From: Chitinivorax sp. B | GTDB lineage: Bacteria; Pseudomonadota; Gammaproteobacteria; Burkholderiales; SCOH01 | Direction: 5' to 3' | Assembly: GCF_005503445.1 (NCBI RefSeq) | Contig: NZ_SCOH01000021.1 | Location: 30,683-94,682 of the forward strand | Length of the DNA: 64,000 bases | Part shown: one piece after another, positions 9,461 to 21,148 of the stretch | How the letters are laid out: every line of letters starts with the position of its first letter | Numbering within the stretch: the stretch's first letter is position 1 | Notes under the pieces: generated by a model | Seen by the model: the letters and a program-made list of their open reading frames with translations, nothing else | What the model was told of the DNA's origin: nothing | The model's database searches: none | Program-made: the position numbers and the translations under genes

Positions 9461-10939
9461 ATGAGTCGCGAAATGTTGTCGCTGGTAGATGTGCTGGCGC
9501 GCGAAAAAAACGTCGACAAGGAAATTGTATTTGGCGCACTTGAGCTTGCGCTGGCGTCGGCGACAAAAAAGCGTTTCTCGGATGAGGATGTAGATGTTCG
9601 CGTCTCCATCGACCGCAGTTCTGGCGCGTATGAGTCATTCCGTCGCTGGCATGTGGTGGCTGATCAGGATTGGTTATCTGAAGGTCGGGAAATCGGCCTG
9701 ACGGAAGCCCGCAAGCAAAAGTCCGATATCGAAGTCGGTGACGTATTGGAAGACCCGCTGGAAGCAATTGAGTTTGGTCGTATTGGCGCTCAAACTGCCA
9801 AGCAGGTGATTTTGCAGCGTATTCGTGATGCGGAGCGTGAGCAGTTGCTGAATGATTTTCTGCAACGTCGGGAGCACTTGGTCAACGGTGTGATCAAGCG
9901 CATCGAGCGTGGTAACGCCATCATTGAATGCGGCAAGCTTGAAGCGTTGTTGCCACGTGAGCACATGGTCCCCAAAGAGAACCTTCGCGTTGGCGATCGT
10001 GCCCGTGCGTTCTTGTTACGTATTGATCGTGGTGGCCGTGGCCCACAATTGATTTTGTCGCGTACGGCCAAAGAATTCCTGATCAAATTGTTTGAGCTGG
10101 AAGTGCCGGAAATAGAAGAACGTTTGATTGAGATCAAGGCTGCAGCTCGCGATCCAGGTTTGCGTGCCAAGGTTGCCGTTAAGTCCAACGACCCGCGCAT
10201 TGACCCTCAAGGCACATGTATTGGCATGCGTGGCTCCCGTGTGCAAGCGGTAACCAATGAACTGGCGGGTGAGCGTGTTGACATCGTGTTGTGGTCGAAT
10301 GATCCGGCCCAGTTCGTTATCAACGCGCTGTCGCCTGCTGAGGTAACCAGTATCGTCATTGACGAAGACACGCACAGCATGGATGTGGTGGTTGATGAAG
10401 ACCAACTGGCGCAGGCAATTGGTCGTGGCGGTCAAAACGTTCGACTGGCTTCCGAACTGACTGGCTGGACGATCAATATCATGACGGTTGATGAGGCTGA
10501 AAAGAAGCATGAGGCTGAGTATGAGCAGATCCGTAATCTGTTCATGTTGTCACTTGATGTTGATGAGGAAGTGGCTTCAGTGCTGGTGCAGGAAGGTTTT
10601 TCGACACTGGAGGAAGTCGCTTACGTGCCCTTGGCCGAAATGATGGAGATCGAAGGTTTTGATGAGGATCTCGTCAATGAGCTACGTAGTCGCGCACGTA
10701 ATTCTTTGCTGACACAAGCGATTGCCAGCGAAGAGAAAAAGGAAAACGAGGCCGGTAGCCTCATGAGTATCGAAGGTATGGACGCCGACACCTCGCATGC
10801 GCTGGTCGAGAAAGGCGTGGCAACACGTGACGATCTGGCAGACCTGGCAGTCGACGACCTGGTCGAGATGACCGGTATGACGCCGGAACGTGCCAAGGCG
10901 CTGATTCTGTCAGCCCGCGCACACTGGTTCGCCGAGTAA
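9461..10939 (+). CDS. nusA: Transcription termination/antitermination factor NusA
   Basis: Binds RNA polymerase and nascent RNA, promoting pausing, termination and antitermination. The 492 residues show the N-terminal polymerase-binding domain (1-125), S1 domain (about 135-200), the two KH domains (with [14 protein letters not shown] and [13 protein letters not shown]), and two C-terminal acidic helix-hairpin repeats (from about 360), as in E. coli NusA. GGAGGT precedes the ATG. It lies 89 bases after rimP in the same operon. Confidence 0.97.
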   Translation: MSREMLSLVDVLAREKNVDKEIVFGALELALASATKKRFSDEDVDVRVSIDRSSGAYESFRRWHVVADQDWLSEGREIGLTEARKQKSDIEVGDVLEDPLEAIEFGRIGAQTAKQVILQRIRDAEREQLLNDFLQRREHLVNGVIKRIERGNAIIECGKLEALLPREHMVPKENLRVGDRARAFLLRIDRGGRGPQLILSRTAKEFLIKLFELEVPEIEERLIEIKAAARDPGLRAKVAVKSNDPRIDPQGTCIGMRGSRVQAVTNELAGERVDIVLWSNDPAQFVINALSPAEVTSIVIDEDTHSMDVVVDEDQLAQAIGRGGQNVRLASELTGWTINIMTVDEAEKKHEAEYEQIRNLFMLSLDVDEEVASVLVQEGFSTLEEVAYVPLAEMMEIEGFDEDLVNELRSRARNSLLTQAIASEEKKENEAGSLMSIEGMDADTSHALVEKGVATRDDLADLAVDDLVEMTGMTPERAKALILSARAHWFAE

Positions 10940-10987
10940 CAGTGCATCTGACTCACGATCAGGCATGCAATACATTTAGGAGTCGTA

Positions 10988-13684
10988 ATGGCGGAAACGA
11001 ACGTACAACAGTTTGCCAGCGAATTGGGCCTTCAGTCGGAATTGCTACTGGAGCAACTAAAAGCAGCGGGTGTCAGCAAGAGCAAGACGACCGATCTCTT
11101 GACCGAGCAGGATAAGACGCGTCTCTTGGACTACTTGCGCCGTTCTCACGGAAATAAGGACGACAAGCAAAAGATTACGCTGACACGTCGAGAGACGTCT
11201 GAAATCCGAAAGTCGGATGCTACCGGAAAAGCGCGCACGATTCAGGTTGAAGTACGCAAAAAGCGTGTATTTGTGAAGCGTGATCCAAATGATGCATCAG
11301 TGGCTGAGGATGTCCCTCCGATGCCTGAGCCGGAAATTGAAGTCGTGCTGCCGCAGGTATCTGTGATTGACGAGCAAGAGCGTGCTGCACGTGAAGCAGA
11401 TGCGCGCCGTCAGGCTGAATTGCAGCAGCGTCAGGCAGAAGAGCTCCGTCAGAAACAGGCTCGTGAAGCAGAGCGCCGGGCGCATGATGCCGTTGGCCAA
11501 GAAAAAACAGTTGAGTCGGCGGTTGTGATCAAAGAAGAGCCTGTGGCTGAAGTTGCGATCATGCCTGAGCCTGTTCCGACTCCCGCGCCCGTAGAAGTAA
11601 CCCCAGTACCAGCACCATCTAAGGCAGACACAACTTTGCACGTATCCGAACATCGAACTACTGAAGCACCCAAGCCGGCTCAACGTCCTGCGCAGCCTGC
11701 AAATAAACCCGCAGCAAACAAGGCTGCAACGCAGCCTCCTAAGGCTGCAGACAAAAAGGCCGACAAGGGCAAATCTGGTGGTGGGCGCGAGTCTGGTTGG
11801 GATGACTCTGCCAACAAAAAGCGCGGTCTCAAGGTGCGTGGGGGTGACTCGAGTGGTGGTTGGCGTGCTGGCGGTAAAGGTCGCAATCGTGGCGACGCGC
11901 AGCATGCTTTCCAGCAGCCGACTGAGCCCATTTCTCGCGAGGTGGTGATTCCGGAAACCATTACGGTTGCTGAATTGGCCCATAAAATGTCGGTCAAGGC
12001 TGCCGAAGTGATCAAGAACTTGATGAAAATGGGCATGATGGTGACCATTAATCAGGTATTGGATCAGGAAACAGCCATGATCGTGGCTGAAGATATGGGC
12101 CATAAGCCACAGGCAGCGAAGGCGGATGACCCCGAAGCATTCTTGGCGGATCATGCTGAGTCCGAGCTGCGGGTTGAGCCTCGCGCACCGGTTGTGACGG
12201 TCATGGGGCACGTCGATCATGGTAAGACTTCACTGCTGGACTATATTCGCCGTACTCGAGTGGCAAGCGGTGAGGCTGGTGGTATTACCCAGCATATCGG
12301 TGCGTATCATGTAGAAACCGAGCGTGGAATGATCACTTTCCTCGATACCCCAGGTCACGAAGCGTTTACAGCAATGCGTGCACGTGGTGCCAAGGTAACG
12401 GACATCGTAGTATTGGTCGTTGCGGCAGATGATGGTGTGATGCCTCAGACTATTGAAGCGATCCACCATGCCAAGGCGGCTGGCGTGCCTATCGTGGTTG
12501 CGGTGAACAAGATTGATAAGCAGGATTCCAATCCAGAGCGCATCCGTCAGGAGTTGGTGGCACAGGAAGTTGTACCCGAGGACTGGGGTGGTGATGCCAT
12601 GTTTGTTGACGTATCTGCCAAGACTGGCCACGGTATTGACGACCTGCTGGAAGGTATCTTGCTTCAGGCTGAAGTATTGGAACTAAAGTCGGCGAAAGAT
12701 GCGCCCGCAAAAGGTTTGGTTATCGAAGCGCGACTGGATAAAGGTAAGGGCCCGGTGGCGACCATCCTGGTGCAGTCCGGTACCTTGAAGCGTGGTGATG
12801 TTATTCTGGCTGGGTCGGCGTTTGGTCGGGTTCGCGCGATGCTGGATGAGAATGGGAAGCCGATTCAATCTGCGGGGCCGTCCATTCCTTGTGAAATTCA
12901 AGGCTTATCTGATGTGCCAAATGCCGGCGAAGAAGTGCTGATGCTGCAAGATGAGCGCAAGGCCCGAGAGATCGCCTTGTTCCGTCAAGGTAAGTTCCGC
13001 GATACTTTGTTGGCTAAGCGTCAAGCTGCGAAGCTTGAGAACATGTTCCAGCAAATGGGTGAAGGGGAGGTGAAGAACCTGCCTTTGATCATCAAGGCTG
13101 ATGTACAAGGTTCGTGCGAAGCACTGGCTGCCTCACTGCAAAAACTGTCGACCGAAGAAGTGCGTGTCAATATCGTACACGGTGCTGTCGGGGCGATTTC
13201 CGAATCAGATGTCAACTTGGCCATTGCATCGCAGGCTGTCATCATTGGCTTCAACATTCGTGCTGATGCCAATGCTCGCAGACTCGCTGAATCTGAAGGT
13301 ATCGATATTCGTTACTACAACATTATCTATCAAGCGGTGGATGATGTTAAAGCAGCGATGTCCGGCATGTTGGCGCCAGAGAAGCGAGAGCAGGTAATTG
13401 GTAATGTTGAAGTCCGTCAGGTATTCCATGTATCAAAGATCGGTACGATCGCCGGTTGTTTTGTGCATGATGGTCTGATCAAACGTAATGCACGTGTTCG
13501 TGTGTTGCGTAGTAACGTGGTGATCCACGATGGTGAGCTGGAGTCACTAAAGCGTTTCAAGGACGACGTGAAGGAAGTGAAGCTAGGCTACGAATGTGGT
13601 CTGCAGGTTCGCAACTTTAACGATATCGTTGAGGGTGACTTCCTCGAAGTGTATGAAATCATTGAGGTTGCACGTACGCTCTAA
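10988..13684 (+). CDS. infB: Translation initiation factor IF-2
   Basis: GTPase that brings fMet-tRNA to the 30S subunit and promotes subunit joining. The 898 residues contain an N-terminal IF2_N domain (1-55), a long charged and Ala/Pro-rich linker (about 100-310), a second IF2_N region (about 320-370), the G domain with GHVDHGKT (about 407-414), DTPGHEAF and NKID, then domains II-IV. TAGGAG sits before the ATG. Internal in-frame starts could give shorter isoforms as in E. coli, but I cannot show that here. Confidence 0.97.
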   Translation: MAETNVQQFASELGLQSELLLEQLKAAGVSKSKTTDLLTEQDKTRLLDYLRRSHGNKDDKQKITLTRRETSEIRKSDATGKARTIQVEVRKKRVFVKRDPNDASVAEDVPPMPEPEIEVVLPQVSVIDEQERAAREADARRQAELQQRQAEELRQKQAREAERRAHDAVGQEKTVESAVVIKEEPVAEVAIMPEPVPTPAPVEVTPVPAPSKADTTLHVSEHRTTEAPKPAQRPAQPANKPAANKAATQPPKAADKKADKGKSGGGRESGWDDSANKKRGLKVRGGDSSGGWRAGGKGRNRGDAQHAFQQPTEPISREVVIPETITVAELAHKMSVKAAEVIKNLMKMGMMVTINQVLDQETAMIVAEDMGHKPQAAKADDPEAFLADHAESELRVEPRAPVVTVMGHVDHGKTSLLDYIRRTRVASGEAGGITQHIGAYHVETERGMITFLDTPGHEAFTAMRARGAKVTDIVVLVVAADDGVMPQTIEAIHHAKAAGVPIVVAVNKIDKQDSNPERIRQELVAQEVVPEDWGGDAMFVDVSAKTGHGIDDLLEGILLQAEVLELKSAKDAPAKGLVIEARLDKGKGPVATILVQSGTLKRGDVILAGSAFGRVRAMLDENGKPIQSAGPSIPCEIQGLSDVPNAGEEVLMLQDERKAREIALFRQGKFRDTLLAKRQAAKLENMFQQMGEGEVKNLPLIIKADVQGSCEALAASLQKLSTEEVRVNIVHGAVGAISESDVNLAIASQAVIIGFNIRADANARRLAESEGIDIRYYNIIYQAVDDVKAAMSGMLAPEKREQVIGNVEVRQVFHVSKIGTIAGCFVHDGLIKRNARVRVLRSNVVIHDGELESLKRFKDDVKEVKLGYECGLQVRNFNDIVEGDFLEVYEIIEVARTL

Positions 13685-13693
13685 TTGTCCGAT

Positions 13694-13724
13694 ACAGGCT
13701 GTCAGTATTACCTTGGCAGCCTGT
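13694..13724 (+). other. Intercistronic stem-loop between infB and rbfA
   Basis: ACAGGCTG and CAGCCTGT form an 8-bp stem with a 15-base loop shortly after the infB stop. There is no T tract, so it is more likely an mRNA processing or stability element than a terminator. Confidence 0.4.
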
Positions 13725-13771
13725 TGGGACATTGCGGGCGAGAGCGCCTCGCTCGCAGCGAGTAAGGAAGT

Positions 13772-14146
13772 ATGGCAAGAGACTTTTCCCGTTCGGATCG
13801 CGTTGGTCAACAAATTCAGCGTGAATTGCCGGACATCATCCGTTTTGATTTGAAAGATCCACGTATTGGGATGTTGACTATCACCGACGTGGAGGTAACG
13901 CGTGACTATTCTCATGCAAAAGTGTTTTTCACCGTTCTGGGTGACGCGGAGCAACAAGCTCGAACGCTTGAAACGCTGGAGCACGCTGCAGGGTTCCTGC
14001 GAAACGAGTTAGGTAAACGCATCAAGATGCGCACTATGCCATTGCTGCATTTCAAGTATGACGTATCAGTTGAGCGTGGTATGCAGTTGTCGAGTTTGAT
14101 TGATCAGGCCGTCTCTGATCATGCCAAGGACGATGACGAAGCGTGA
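13772..14146 (+). CDS. rbfA: 30S ribosome-binding factor RbfA
   Basis: Single KH-type domain protein that binds the 16S rRNA 5' region during cold-sensitive 30S maturation. The 124 residues contain the family patterns RVGQQIQREL, DPRIGMLTITDVEVTRDYSHAKVFF and the C-terminal RTMPLLHFKYDVSVERG. AAGGAAGT precedes the ATG. The stop overlaps the truB start. Confidence 0.96.
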   Translation: MARDFSRSDRVGQQIQRELPDIIRFDLKDPRIGMLTITDVEVTRDYSHAKVFFTVLGDAEQQARTLETLEHAAGFLRNELGKRIKMRTMPLLHFKYDVSVERGMQLSSLIDQAVSDHAKDDDEA

Positions 14147-15054
14147 TGCAGCAGCTCAAACGAATAAGACGGCCAATTACAGGTGTATTGTTACTTGATA
14201 AGCCATTGGGTTTTTCAAGTAATGGCGTCTTGCAAAAAGTGAAATGGCTTTATCAGGCCGAAAAAGCAGGGCATACAGGCAATTTGGATCCGCTGGCTAC
14301 TGGGTTGTTACCTGTGTGTCTGGGGGAAGCGACCAAGTTCTCACAAGCGCTGTTGGATGCAGATAAAGCATATATTGCTACCATCAAACTGGGGCAGACC
14401 ACTACGACTGGGGATGCTGAAGGCGATCTGCTTGAGCAGCGGTCTGTTCAATACACTGTCGAGCAATTGAACTTAGTGTTGCAGTGTTTGATCGGCCCGA
14501 TTAAGCAAGTGCCGCCAATGTATTCTGCCTTGAAGCATCAGGGGCGTGCGTTGTATGAGTATGCCAGGCAGGGCCTTGAAATCGAACGTAAGTCACGAGA
14601 TGTGACTGTCTATTCGATTCAGCTTCTGGAGGTGGGCCATGATGTCATCAAGATTGATGTCTCCTGTAGTAAAGGCACATATATCCGGGTCTTGGCAGAA
14701 GACATCGGCCGGAAATTGGGTTGCGGTGCGCATTTAATTGGATTACATCGTACTCGAACAGCAGGTTTTCATGTGCATGATGCGGTAACCGTTGAGGCTT
14801 TGGAAGCCATGGGCATGGCTGAGCGGGATGCCTTGCTGATGGCGGCGGATTGCCTATTGTCCACCTTACCTTCGGTCGAGATATCGTCGGACTCCAGTTA
14901 TGCATTTACACACGGACAATCGGTTCGTCATAAAGTAAACATGTGTGCCGGAGAGGTACGTGTGTATGACCCGTTAGGTGGTTTTTTGGGATTGGGCGAG
15001 ATGACGTCGGATGCCAAAATTGCACCTAAGCGGGTGTTAAGGATTGATCGCTGA
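14146..15054 (+). CDS. truB: tRNA pseudouridine(55) synthase TruB
   Basis: Makes pseudouridine-55 in the T-loop of tRNAs. The catalytic motif GHTGNLDPLATGLL holds the nucleophilic Asp (about residue 47), with VPPMYSALKHQG and CSKGTYIRVLAEDIG downstream. Length (302 residues) is typical. The ATG at 14146 shares its A with the rbfA TGA; a GTG one codon earlier (14143) is an alternative. It ends the rimP-truB operon. Confidence 0.95.
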   Translation: MQQLKRIRRPITGVLLLDKPLGFSSNGVLQKVKWLYQAEKAGHTGNLDPLATGLLPVCLGEATKFSQALLDADKAYIATIKLGQTTTTGDAEGDLLEQRSVQYTVEQLNLVLQCLIGPIKQVPPMYSALKHQGRALYEYARQGLEIERKSRDVTVYSIQLLEVGHDVIKIDVSCSKGTYIRVLAEDIGRKLGCGAHLIGLHRTRTAGFHVHDAVTVEALEAMGMAERDALLMAADCLLSTLPSVEISSDSSYAFTHGQSVRHKVNMCAGEVRVYDPLGGFLGLGEMTSDAKIAPKRVLRIDR

Positions 15055-15113
15055 GTCATGTGCTTGGTGGTTTATGTGTTGCGCTAAGCAAGTTAGTCTT
15101 CGCCATCGACAAC

Positions 15114-15143
15114 TTGAGAATGTGCCTGTTGCAAAGGTACAAT
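15114..15143 (+). promoter_or_regulatory. Candidate sigma-70 promoter of rpsO
   Basis: TTGAGA and TACAAT are spaced by 18 bases, about 35 bases before the rpsO ATG. This would give rpsO-pnp their own transcription besides any read-through from truB. Pattern match only. Confidence 0.5.
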
Positions 15144-15176
15144 AAGCGTTTTTGAATATTTTGGAGAATACCGAAC

Positions 15177-15446
15177 ATGGCTATGAATGCTGTAAGCAAA
15201 GCCGAAGTAGTTAAGCAATTCGCGCGTCAAGAAGGCGATACCGGTTCCCCTCAAGTGCAAGTCGCACTGTTGACTGCTCGTATCAACGACCTGACTGGTC
15301 ATTTCAAAACCCATCAAAAAGATCACCACGGCCGTCGCGGCCTGTTGAAAATGGTAAGTCGCCGTCGCCGTTTGCTGGATTACCTGAAGGATACTGATCT
15401 GGATGGTTACCGCGCTCTGATCGAGAAGCTCGGCCTACGTAAGTAA
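15177..15446 (+). CDS. rpsO: Small ribosomal subunit protein S15 (uS15)
   Basis: Primary 16S rRNA-binding protein of the 30S platform. The 89 residues show the S15 signature [34 protein letters not shown] and the ending LIEKLGLRK. The ATG at 15177 follows TTTGGAGAA; a second ATG two codons later is possible. rpsO-pnp is the usual order in proteobacteria. Confidence 0.97.
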   Translation: MAMNAVSKAEVVKQFARQEGDTGSPQVQVALLTARINDLTGHFKTHQKDHHGRRGLLKMVSRRRRLLDYLKDTDLDGYRALIEKLGLRK

Positions 15447-15591
15447 GCCAAATCTGGAAGTCGGGTCGGACTTTTGTCTGACTGTCTTGTTGGGTAGGTG
15501 ACCGATTATCAATTCTGGTAGCTGGTTGCCATCCGGCCCGTCTCCATTCTCTTATTTCAACCCGCAGCGTCCAGTCTCTATCGAGCGTCTG

Positions 15592-15653
15592 GCAGGTTGT
15601 TGAAAGTGGCTTGTTTACCAAGGGCTTGTTACAGGTCACTTTCCACAGCCTGC
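15592..15653 (+). promoter_or_regulatory. Long stem-loop in the pnp leader (RNase III-type hairpin)
   Basis: Bases 15592-15610 pair with 15635-15653: 19 positions with one mismatch and two G-U pairs, enclosing a 24-base loop, about 60 bases before the pnp start. In E. coli a comparable stem in the pnp leader is cut by RNase III and underlies PNPase autoregulation; a conserved role here is inferred. Confidence 0.65.
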
Positions 15654-15712
15654 TCGTTCTGACCAACGCCAAAACGAACTGCACGTTGCGCGACTTTTTT
15701 GAAAGGACCGTC

Positions 15713-17839
15713 GTGAGTCTCGTTAAAAAATCATTTCAGTATGGCCAGCATACCGTTACCTTCGAAACCGGTGAAATCGCACGCCAAGCTACCGGTGCCG
15801 TGAAGTGCTCGATGGGTGACACCGTCGTATTGGTGACAGTTGTAGGTGCGACAGGTGTTAAGCCCGGGCAAGACTTCTTCCCGTTGACGGTTGACTATCA
15901 AGAACGTACCTACGCTGCTGGCAAGATTCCAGGTGGTTTTTTCAAGCGTGAAGGCCGCCCGTCTGAAAAAGAAATCCTCACTTCCCGCCTAATCGATCGC
16001 CCTCTCCGTCCACTTTTCCCCGAAGGTTTCTACAATGAAGTCCAGATCGTTGCGACGGTTATGTCGTCCGATCCGGAAATTGATGCGGATATTCCTGCAT
16101 TATTGGGTGCCTCTGCTGCTTTGGCTGTCTCAGGCATCCCATTTGATGGTCCGATCGGGGCGGCACGAGTGGGTTATGTCGATGGACAGTATGTACTGAA
16201 TCCAACGGCGATTCAGTTGAAGTCAACGCAGCTAGACCTGGTAGTTGCGGGTACTGCTCAGGCTGTCTTGATGGTTGAATCTGAAGCGTTGGAGCTACCG
16301 GAAGATATCATGCTGGGCGCGGTGGTGTTTGGCCATGATCAAATGCAAGCAGCCATCAATGCCATCAATGAATTGGCCGATGAGGCAGGTAAAGATTTGT
16401 GGGATTGGCAGCCGCCAGTTAAAGACGACACAATGATTGCACGCGTCGCTGAGCTGGCAGATGCAGAGCTGAACGAGGCATTCCGTATTAAGCAGAAACA
16501 ACTGCGTTCGGGCAAGATTGATGAAATCGCGGATCGTGTTTTTTCTCAGTTGATCACCGAAGATATGGACACTCAGCGAGTCAACCAGATTAAGGGTATT
16601 TTCAAGGATCTGGAAGCCAAGATTGTGCGCGGCCAAATTTTAGCTGGGGAGCCACGTATTGATGGCCGTGATACTCGTACAGTCCGCCCAATCACAATCC
16701 GCACTGGAGTGTTGCCCCGGACTCACGGTTCAGTATTATTTACCCGTGGCGAAACACAGGCATTGGTTGTTGCTACCTTGGGGACCAAACAGGATGAGCA
16801 AATCATTGATGCATTGACTGGTGAATATACTGAGCGCTTCATGCTGCATTACAATTTCCCACCCTATTCCACAGGGGAAACTGGACGTGTAGGTTCACCC
16901 AAGCGTCGTGAAATCGGTCACGGCCGTTTGGCCAAGCGTGCATTGGTTGCTGTATTGCCGGCGGCAACTGACTTTGGCTATTCGATGCGTGTTGTGTCGG
17001 AAATTACTGAGTCGAACGGTTCCAGCTCAATGGCATCTGTGTGCGGCGGTAGTTTATCACTGATGGATGCTGGTGTGCCTTTGAAGGATCACGTGGCTGG
17101 TATCGCCATGGGGTTGATCAAGGATGGCAACCGTTTTGCAGTGTTGACTGATATCTTGGGTGATGAAGATCATTTGGGTGATATGGATTTCAAGGTAGCA
17201 GGTACTGCCAATGGCGTGACTGCACTGCAGATGGATATCAAGATCAATGGTATTACCAAAGAAATCATGAAGGTGGCACTGGATCAGGCCAAAGAAGGGC
17301 GCCTGCATATCCTGAACATCATGAAGGGTGAGTTGCAAGGCGCACGTGACGAGATTTCCGAACATGCACCACGTATGTACTCGATGAAGATCAATCCGGA
17401 GAAGATTCGTGATGTGATCGGCAAGGGTGGCGCGGTAATTCGCGCATTGACAGAAGAGACCGGAACGCAGATCGATATTGCTGAAGATGGCACAATCACT
17501 ATCGCGTCAACTAGCGCGGAAGGTGCAGAAGCAGCGAAGAAGCGTATTGAGCAGATCACTGCTGAGGTAGAGATTGGCAAGATATACGAAGGCACGGTAG
17601 TTCGTTTGCTTGAGTTTGGCGCGATCGTCAATATTCTGCCTGGCCGAGACGGTTTGTTACATATTTCGCAAATTGCTAATGAGCGTGTCAACAACGTGGC
17701 TGATTATGTGAAAGAAGGTCAGCAAGTTCGCGTGAAGGTGCTTGAGCAAGACGAGAAGGGTAAGATTCGCTTGTCGATGAAGGCGTTACTGGCTGAAGTT
17801 GCACCAGCACCTACCAGCGAACAACCTACTGCAGAATAA
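15713..17839 (+). CDS. pnp: Polyribonucleotide nucleotidyltransferase (PNPase)
   Basis: 3'-to-5' phosphorolytic exoribonuclease and part of the RNA degradosome. The 708 residues comprise two RNase PH domains (1-210 and about 310-540; [27 protein letters not shown]), a KH domain ([20 protein letters not shown]) and a C-terminal S1 domain ([22 protein letters not shown]). Start chosen at the GTG at 15713, preceded by GAAAGGA; the open frame continues 34 codons upstream through the leader stem-loop, which is not family sequence. Confidence 0.96.
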   Translation: MSLVKKSFQYGQHTVTFETGEIARQATGAVKCSMGDTVVLVTVVGATGVKPGQDFFPLTVDYQERTYAAGKIPGGFFKREGRPSEKEILTSRLIDRPLRPLFPEGFYNEVQIVATVMSSDPEIDADIPALLGASAALAVSGIPFDGPIGAARVGYVDGQYVLNPTAIQLKSTQLDLVVAGTAQAVLMVESEALELPEDIMLGAVVFGHDQMQAAINAINELADEAGKDLWDWQPPVKDDTMIARVAELADAELNEAFRIKQKQLRSGKIDEIADRVFSQLITEDMDTQRVNQIKGIFKDLEAKIVRGQILAGEPRIDGRDTRTVRPITIRTGVLPRTHGSVLFTRGETQALVVATLGTKQDEQIIDALTGEYTERFMLHYNFPPYSTGETGRVGSPKRREIGHGRLAKRALVAVLPAATDFGYSMRVVSEITESNGSSSMASVCGGSLSLMDAGVPLKDHVAGIAMGLIKDGNRFAVLTDILGDEDHLGDMDFKVAGTANGVTALQMDIKINGITKEIMKVALDQAKEGRLHILNIMKGELQGARDEISEHAPRMYSMKINPEKIRDVIGKGGAVIRALTEETGTQIDIAEDGTITIASTSAEGAEAAKKRIEQITAEVEIGKIYEGTVVRLLEFGAIVNILPGRDGLLHISQIANERVNNVADYVKEGQQVRVKVLEQDEKGKIRLSMKALLAEVAPAPTSEQPTAE

Positions 17840-17863
17840 TCAGCCTTTAGCTAGGCCGATTTA

Positions 17864-17897
17864 AAACGCCCCGCTTTGATGCGGGGCGTTTCAATTT
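17864..17897 (+). terminator. Rho-independent terminator of pnp
   Basis: AACGCCCCGC, a six-base loop, GCGGGGCGTT and a short T-rich stretch begin 25 bases after the pnp stop. Confidence 0.88.
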
Positions 17898-18044
17898 AGG
17901 GCTGTCAAATATGGTTGTTGTCATGGTATTGGCAAATTGGGGTGGGGAATCAGGTTGTATTTCCATTGTTGTGCTGATCGGTAATTGGCATTACTCGGTA
18001 ATGAGGCCATACTTTGAAGCAAATGACTGATGATAGAGGATGGT

Positions 18045-18416
18045 ATGAAAGAGTCGCTGAATGTGTTGGGTTTGCCATTGGAGGCATGTAGCCGATCACC
18101 AATGACGGGCTTTTTCCGGGATGGTTGCTGTAATACCGATGATACAGATGTAGGCGAGCATGTGGTTTGTGCGGCAATGACAGCAGATTTTTTGGCATTT
18201 TCGAAATCAAGAGGAAATGATTTATCGACGCCACGTCCAGAATATGGTTTTACTGGGCTGAAGCCGGGTGATCATTGGTGTTTGTGTGCAGATCGCTGGG
18301 TAGAAGCATTGCTACATGGTGCGGCGCCAAGGCTTATGTTGGCGGCAACACACGAAGCCATTTTGGACAAGGTTTCACTTGAAACGCTGGTTGAGTATGC
18401 AATTGACCGTCCATAA
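18045..18416 (+). CDS. DUF2237 family protein
   Basis: Small protein (123 residues) of a widespread family with no established function. It carries the family core PMTGFFRDGCCNT, HVVCAAMTADFL, SRGNDLSTPRPE and GLKPGDHWCLCADRW, with several conserved cysteines that suggest metal binding or redox sensitivity (inference). AGAGGAT lies just before the ATG at 18045; an in-frame ATG five codons earlier is less well placed. It stands alone, facing maeB across a shared terminator. Confidence 0.88.
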   Translation: MKESLNVLGLPLEACSRSPMTGFFRDGCCNTDDTDVGEHVVCAAMTADFLAFSKSRGNDLSTPRPEYGFTGLKPGDHWCLCADRWVEALLHGAAPRLMLAATHEAILDKVSLETLVEYAIDRP

Positions 18417-18460
18417 TGACCAGACCATTTTATTTGGCACAGTCATCGGACTTATGTAAA

Positions 18461-18497
18461 CAACAAAAAGCCCGTCAATTTGACGGGCTTTTTGTTG
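18461..18497. terminator. Bidirectional terminator between DUF2237 gene and maeB
   Basis: A nearly perfect palindrome, AAAAAGCCCGTCA paired with TGACGGGCTTTTT, lies between the two convergent stop codons. Either strand gives a stem followed by T's. Confidence 0.93.
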
Positions 18498-18512
18498 GCA
18501 ATGCACTGGGAC

Positions 18513-20789
18513 TTACACAGTCGTTGTATCCACAACAGCCAATGCAGTCATGTTGACTACTCGGCGTGGGCTTGCCGTTGGGGTCAGAATATGTACTGGC
18601 TTGGCTGCACCTAGCAGGATTGGCCCAATGGTGACGCCATCTGCTGCAGACACCTTGAGCAAATTGAAGCTGATGTTTGCCGCATCCAGAGTAGGCATGA
18701 TCAGCAGATTGGCATCTTCCTTGAAGCGAGCATTGGGAAACACCAACTGGCGAATTGTGCCAGACAACGCAGCATCACCATGCATTTCACCTTCGACTTC
18801 AAGATCTGGTGCGATTCGATTAAGAATATCCAGTACCTGACGCATCTTGGTTGCCGATGGTGTATTTACTGTACCAAAACTGGAGTGCGACAGCAGGGCG
18901 ACTTTTGGTGCAATACCAAAGCGGCGGACAGCATCGGCGGCCATGCGGGTGATTTCTGCTAGTTGCTCGGCAGTTGGGTCCGGGTTCACATATGTATCCG
19001 CAATGAACACGTTACCGTGTGGCAAAATCAGCGCATTCATTGCGCCAAAAGTCTTGACGCCATCACGCAGACCGATGACCTGTTCGACAAATTCTAGATG
19101 GCTTTGATACTGGCCATAGGTACCACAAATCATGGCGTCAGCTTCGCCACGACGCAACATCAAAGCCCCGATTAGTGTCGTCTTGCGACGTACTTCACGG
19201 CGAGCAAACTGGATGCTGACGCCTTTACGTTGCATGATTTCGTAATAAGTTTGCCAGTAATCCCCATAACGCGGATCGTTTTCGTTATTAACCAGTTCGA
19301 AATCGACACCAGGCTTGATACGCAGGCCCAGACGCTGAATGCGTTGCTCAATCACATGGGGACGACCAATCAGAATCGGGTGGGCCAGACCCTGATCGAC
19401 AACTTCCTGAACACCATGTAGCACGCGTTCATCTTCTCCTTCGGCGTAGACAACACGCTTTTTCGATTGCTTGGCTAGGCTGAATACCGGCTTCATGAAT
19501 AGATTGGACTTATACACGAACTGAGTCAGTTCGTCGGTATAAGCCTGCATATCCTTGATTGGGCGGGTTGCCACGCCGGATTCCATGGCAGCTTTGGCCA
19601 CAGCAGGTGCGATCTTCAGAATTAAGCGCGGATCGAACGGCTTGGGAATGATGTAATCAGGGCCAAAGCTGAGGTTCTGACCGACATAGGCATCAGCAAC
19701 CACATCCGATTGTTCTGCCATGGCCAGATCGGCAATTGCGCGAACGCAGGCCAGTTTCATCTCTTCATTGATCGTGGTAGCACCCACATCCAGTGCGCCA
19801 CGGAAAATGAAGGGGAAGCACAGAACATTATTGACCTGATTCGGGAAGTCAGAGCGGCCGGTACAAATGATGGCATCCGGACGGGCTTCCTTCGCCAGTG
19901 GTGGCAGGATTTCCGGCTCGGGGTTCGCCAGTGCCAAGATCAGTGGATGCGCCGCCATGGTCTTGACCATGTCCTGGGTAACCAGTTTGGGGCCAGACAA
20001 GCCCAGGAAAATGTCAGCATTGATGATGCCGTCTTTCAGCGTGCGTGCATCCGTTTGCTTGGCATAGCGGCGTTTGGACTCATCCAGTTTTTCCCAGTCT
20101 TCACGCTCGGTATGCACGACACCTTTGGAGTCGCACATGATGACGTTGTCCATGCTGACACCCAACGCAACCAGCAAGTCCAGGCATGCAACGGCTGCGG
20201 CGCCCGCACCAGACGTGACCAGTTTCACTTTGCTGATATCTTTGCCGACAATGCGCAGGCCGTTCAGTACCGCCGCTGCCGTAATGATCGCGGTACCATG
20301 CTGATCATCGTGGAAGACCGGGATCTTCATCTTTTCGCGCAGCTTCTTCTCAATGTAGAAGCACTCAGGTGCCTTGATGTCTTCCAGATTGATACCACCA
20401 AATGTGGGCTCCAATGAGGCAATGATATCAACTAGCTTGTCCGGGTCGTTTTCGTTGACTTCGATATCAAACACGTCGATGCCAGCAAATTTCTTGAACA
20501 GGACGCCTTTCCCTTCCATGACAGGCTTACCAGCCAGCGGGCCGATATTACCCAGTCCCAGCACGGCAGTACCATTGGAAATCACTGCAACCAAGTTACC
20601 GCGAGCGGTGTAGGCATAAGCATTAGCGGGGTCTTCGACGATTGCGTCACAAGCAGCTGCGACACCGGGAGAATAAGCAAGTGCAAGGTCGCGCTGGCTG
20701 GCAAGCGGCTTGGTTGGCGCAACCTGAATCTTGCCGGGTTTGGGAAATTGGTGGTAGTGCAGCGCGCTGCGGCGCAATTCGTCATCCAT
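18513..20789 (-). CDS. maeB: NADP-dependent malic enzyme (malic-PTA fusion type)
   Basis: Decarboxylates malate to pyruvate with NADP, supplying NADPH and pyruvate for gluconeogenic growth. Residues 1 to about 430 are the malic enzyme part ([22 protein letters not shown], the dinucleotide motif [22 protein letters not shown]). The remainder is a phosphotransacetylase-like domain, which in E. coli MaeB is regulatory (acetyl-CoA inhibition) and not catalytic. The 758-residue length fits MaeB. It appears monocistronic. Confidence 0.95.
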   Translation of the reverse strand: MDDELRRSALHYHQFPKPGKIQVAPTKPLASQRDLALAYSPGVAAACDAIVEDPANAYAYTARGNLVAVISNGTAVLGLGNIGPLAGKPVMEGKGVLFKKFAGIDVFDIEVNENDPDKLVDIIASLEPTFGGINLEDIKAPECFYIEKKLREKMKIPVFHDDQHGTAIITAAAVLNGLRIVGKDISKVKLVTSGAGAAAVACLDLLVALGVSMDNVIMCDSKGVVHTEREDWEKLDESKRRYAKQTDARTLKDGIINADIFLGLSGPKLVTQDMVKTMAAHPLILALANPEPEILPPLAKEARPDAIICTGRSDFPNQVNNVLCFPFIFRGALDVGATTINEEMKLACVRAIADLAMAEQSDVVADAYVGQNLSFGPDYIIPKPFDPRLILKIAPAVAKAAMESGVATRPIKDMQAYTDELTQFVYKSNLFMKPVFSLAKQSKKRVVYAEGEDERVLHGVQEVVDQGLAHPILIGRPHVIEQRIQRLGLRIKPGVDFELVNNENDPRYGDYWQTYYEIMQRKGVSIQFARREVRRKTTLIGALMLRRGEADAMICGTYGQYQSHLEFVEQVIGLRDGVKTFGAMNALILPHGNVFIADTYVNPDPTAEQLAEITRMAADAVRRFGIAPKVALLSHSSFGTVNTPSATKMRQVLDILNRIAPDLEVEGEMHGDAALSGTIRQLVFPNARFKEDANLLIMPTLDAANISFNLLKVSAADGVTIGPILLGAAKPVHILTPTASPRRVVNMTALAVVDTTTV

Positions 20790-21148
20790 AAACGGCTCCT
20801 GCGTGGGGTTTTATTGCGGAGAGGGCAATATTATAGCGATTCGCTCGAAAACGTGGCGCTTGTGGTTTACACCTAGGCCATATCTCAGTCAGCAATCCTG
20901 TTAAAAAGCAGGCCAGCCCGATATGGCCCGTACTTTGAAATAACAGGGAAATAAGGTGATCAAACGAACCGGCCATTACGTGCCTGAATATCGACATGTG
21001 TTTGATCTGTGCTCAGATAGCAGGTAATGAGAAATGTTCAATCTACAATTGGTATTGTCTGTGCTTTGTTGTAGTGGAGATTCCACTACCTTGCCAGCCG
21101 GTTTGCATCTGCCAGACCAAGGGGCCGCAAGGTTGGACTATGCATCAG
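20790..21148. other. Structured intergenic region upstream of maeB
   Basis: About 360 bases with no gene. It contains a 9-base perfect inverted repeat GGCCATATC / GATATGGCC at 20876-20928, enclosing a smaller CCTG...CAGG stem, and a second perfect hairpin (GTAGTGGA / TCCACTAC) at 21071-21089. Neither has a T tract on either strand. The first lies in the likely maeB leader; the second is about 60 bases beyond the flavoprotein stop codon. Confidence 0.55.

Noticed and set aside
11297..12220. Long minus-strand open frame inside infB
   Set aside because: It is a shadow of the infB reading frame; composition follows infB codons and there is no family similarity.
15447..15591. Possible rpsO terminator (short GTC/GAC repeats)
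   Set aside because: The stem is weak and lacks a T tract; pnp may be reached by read-through.
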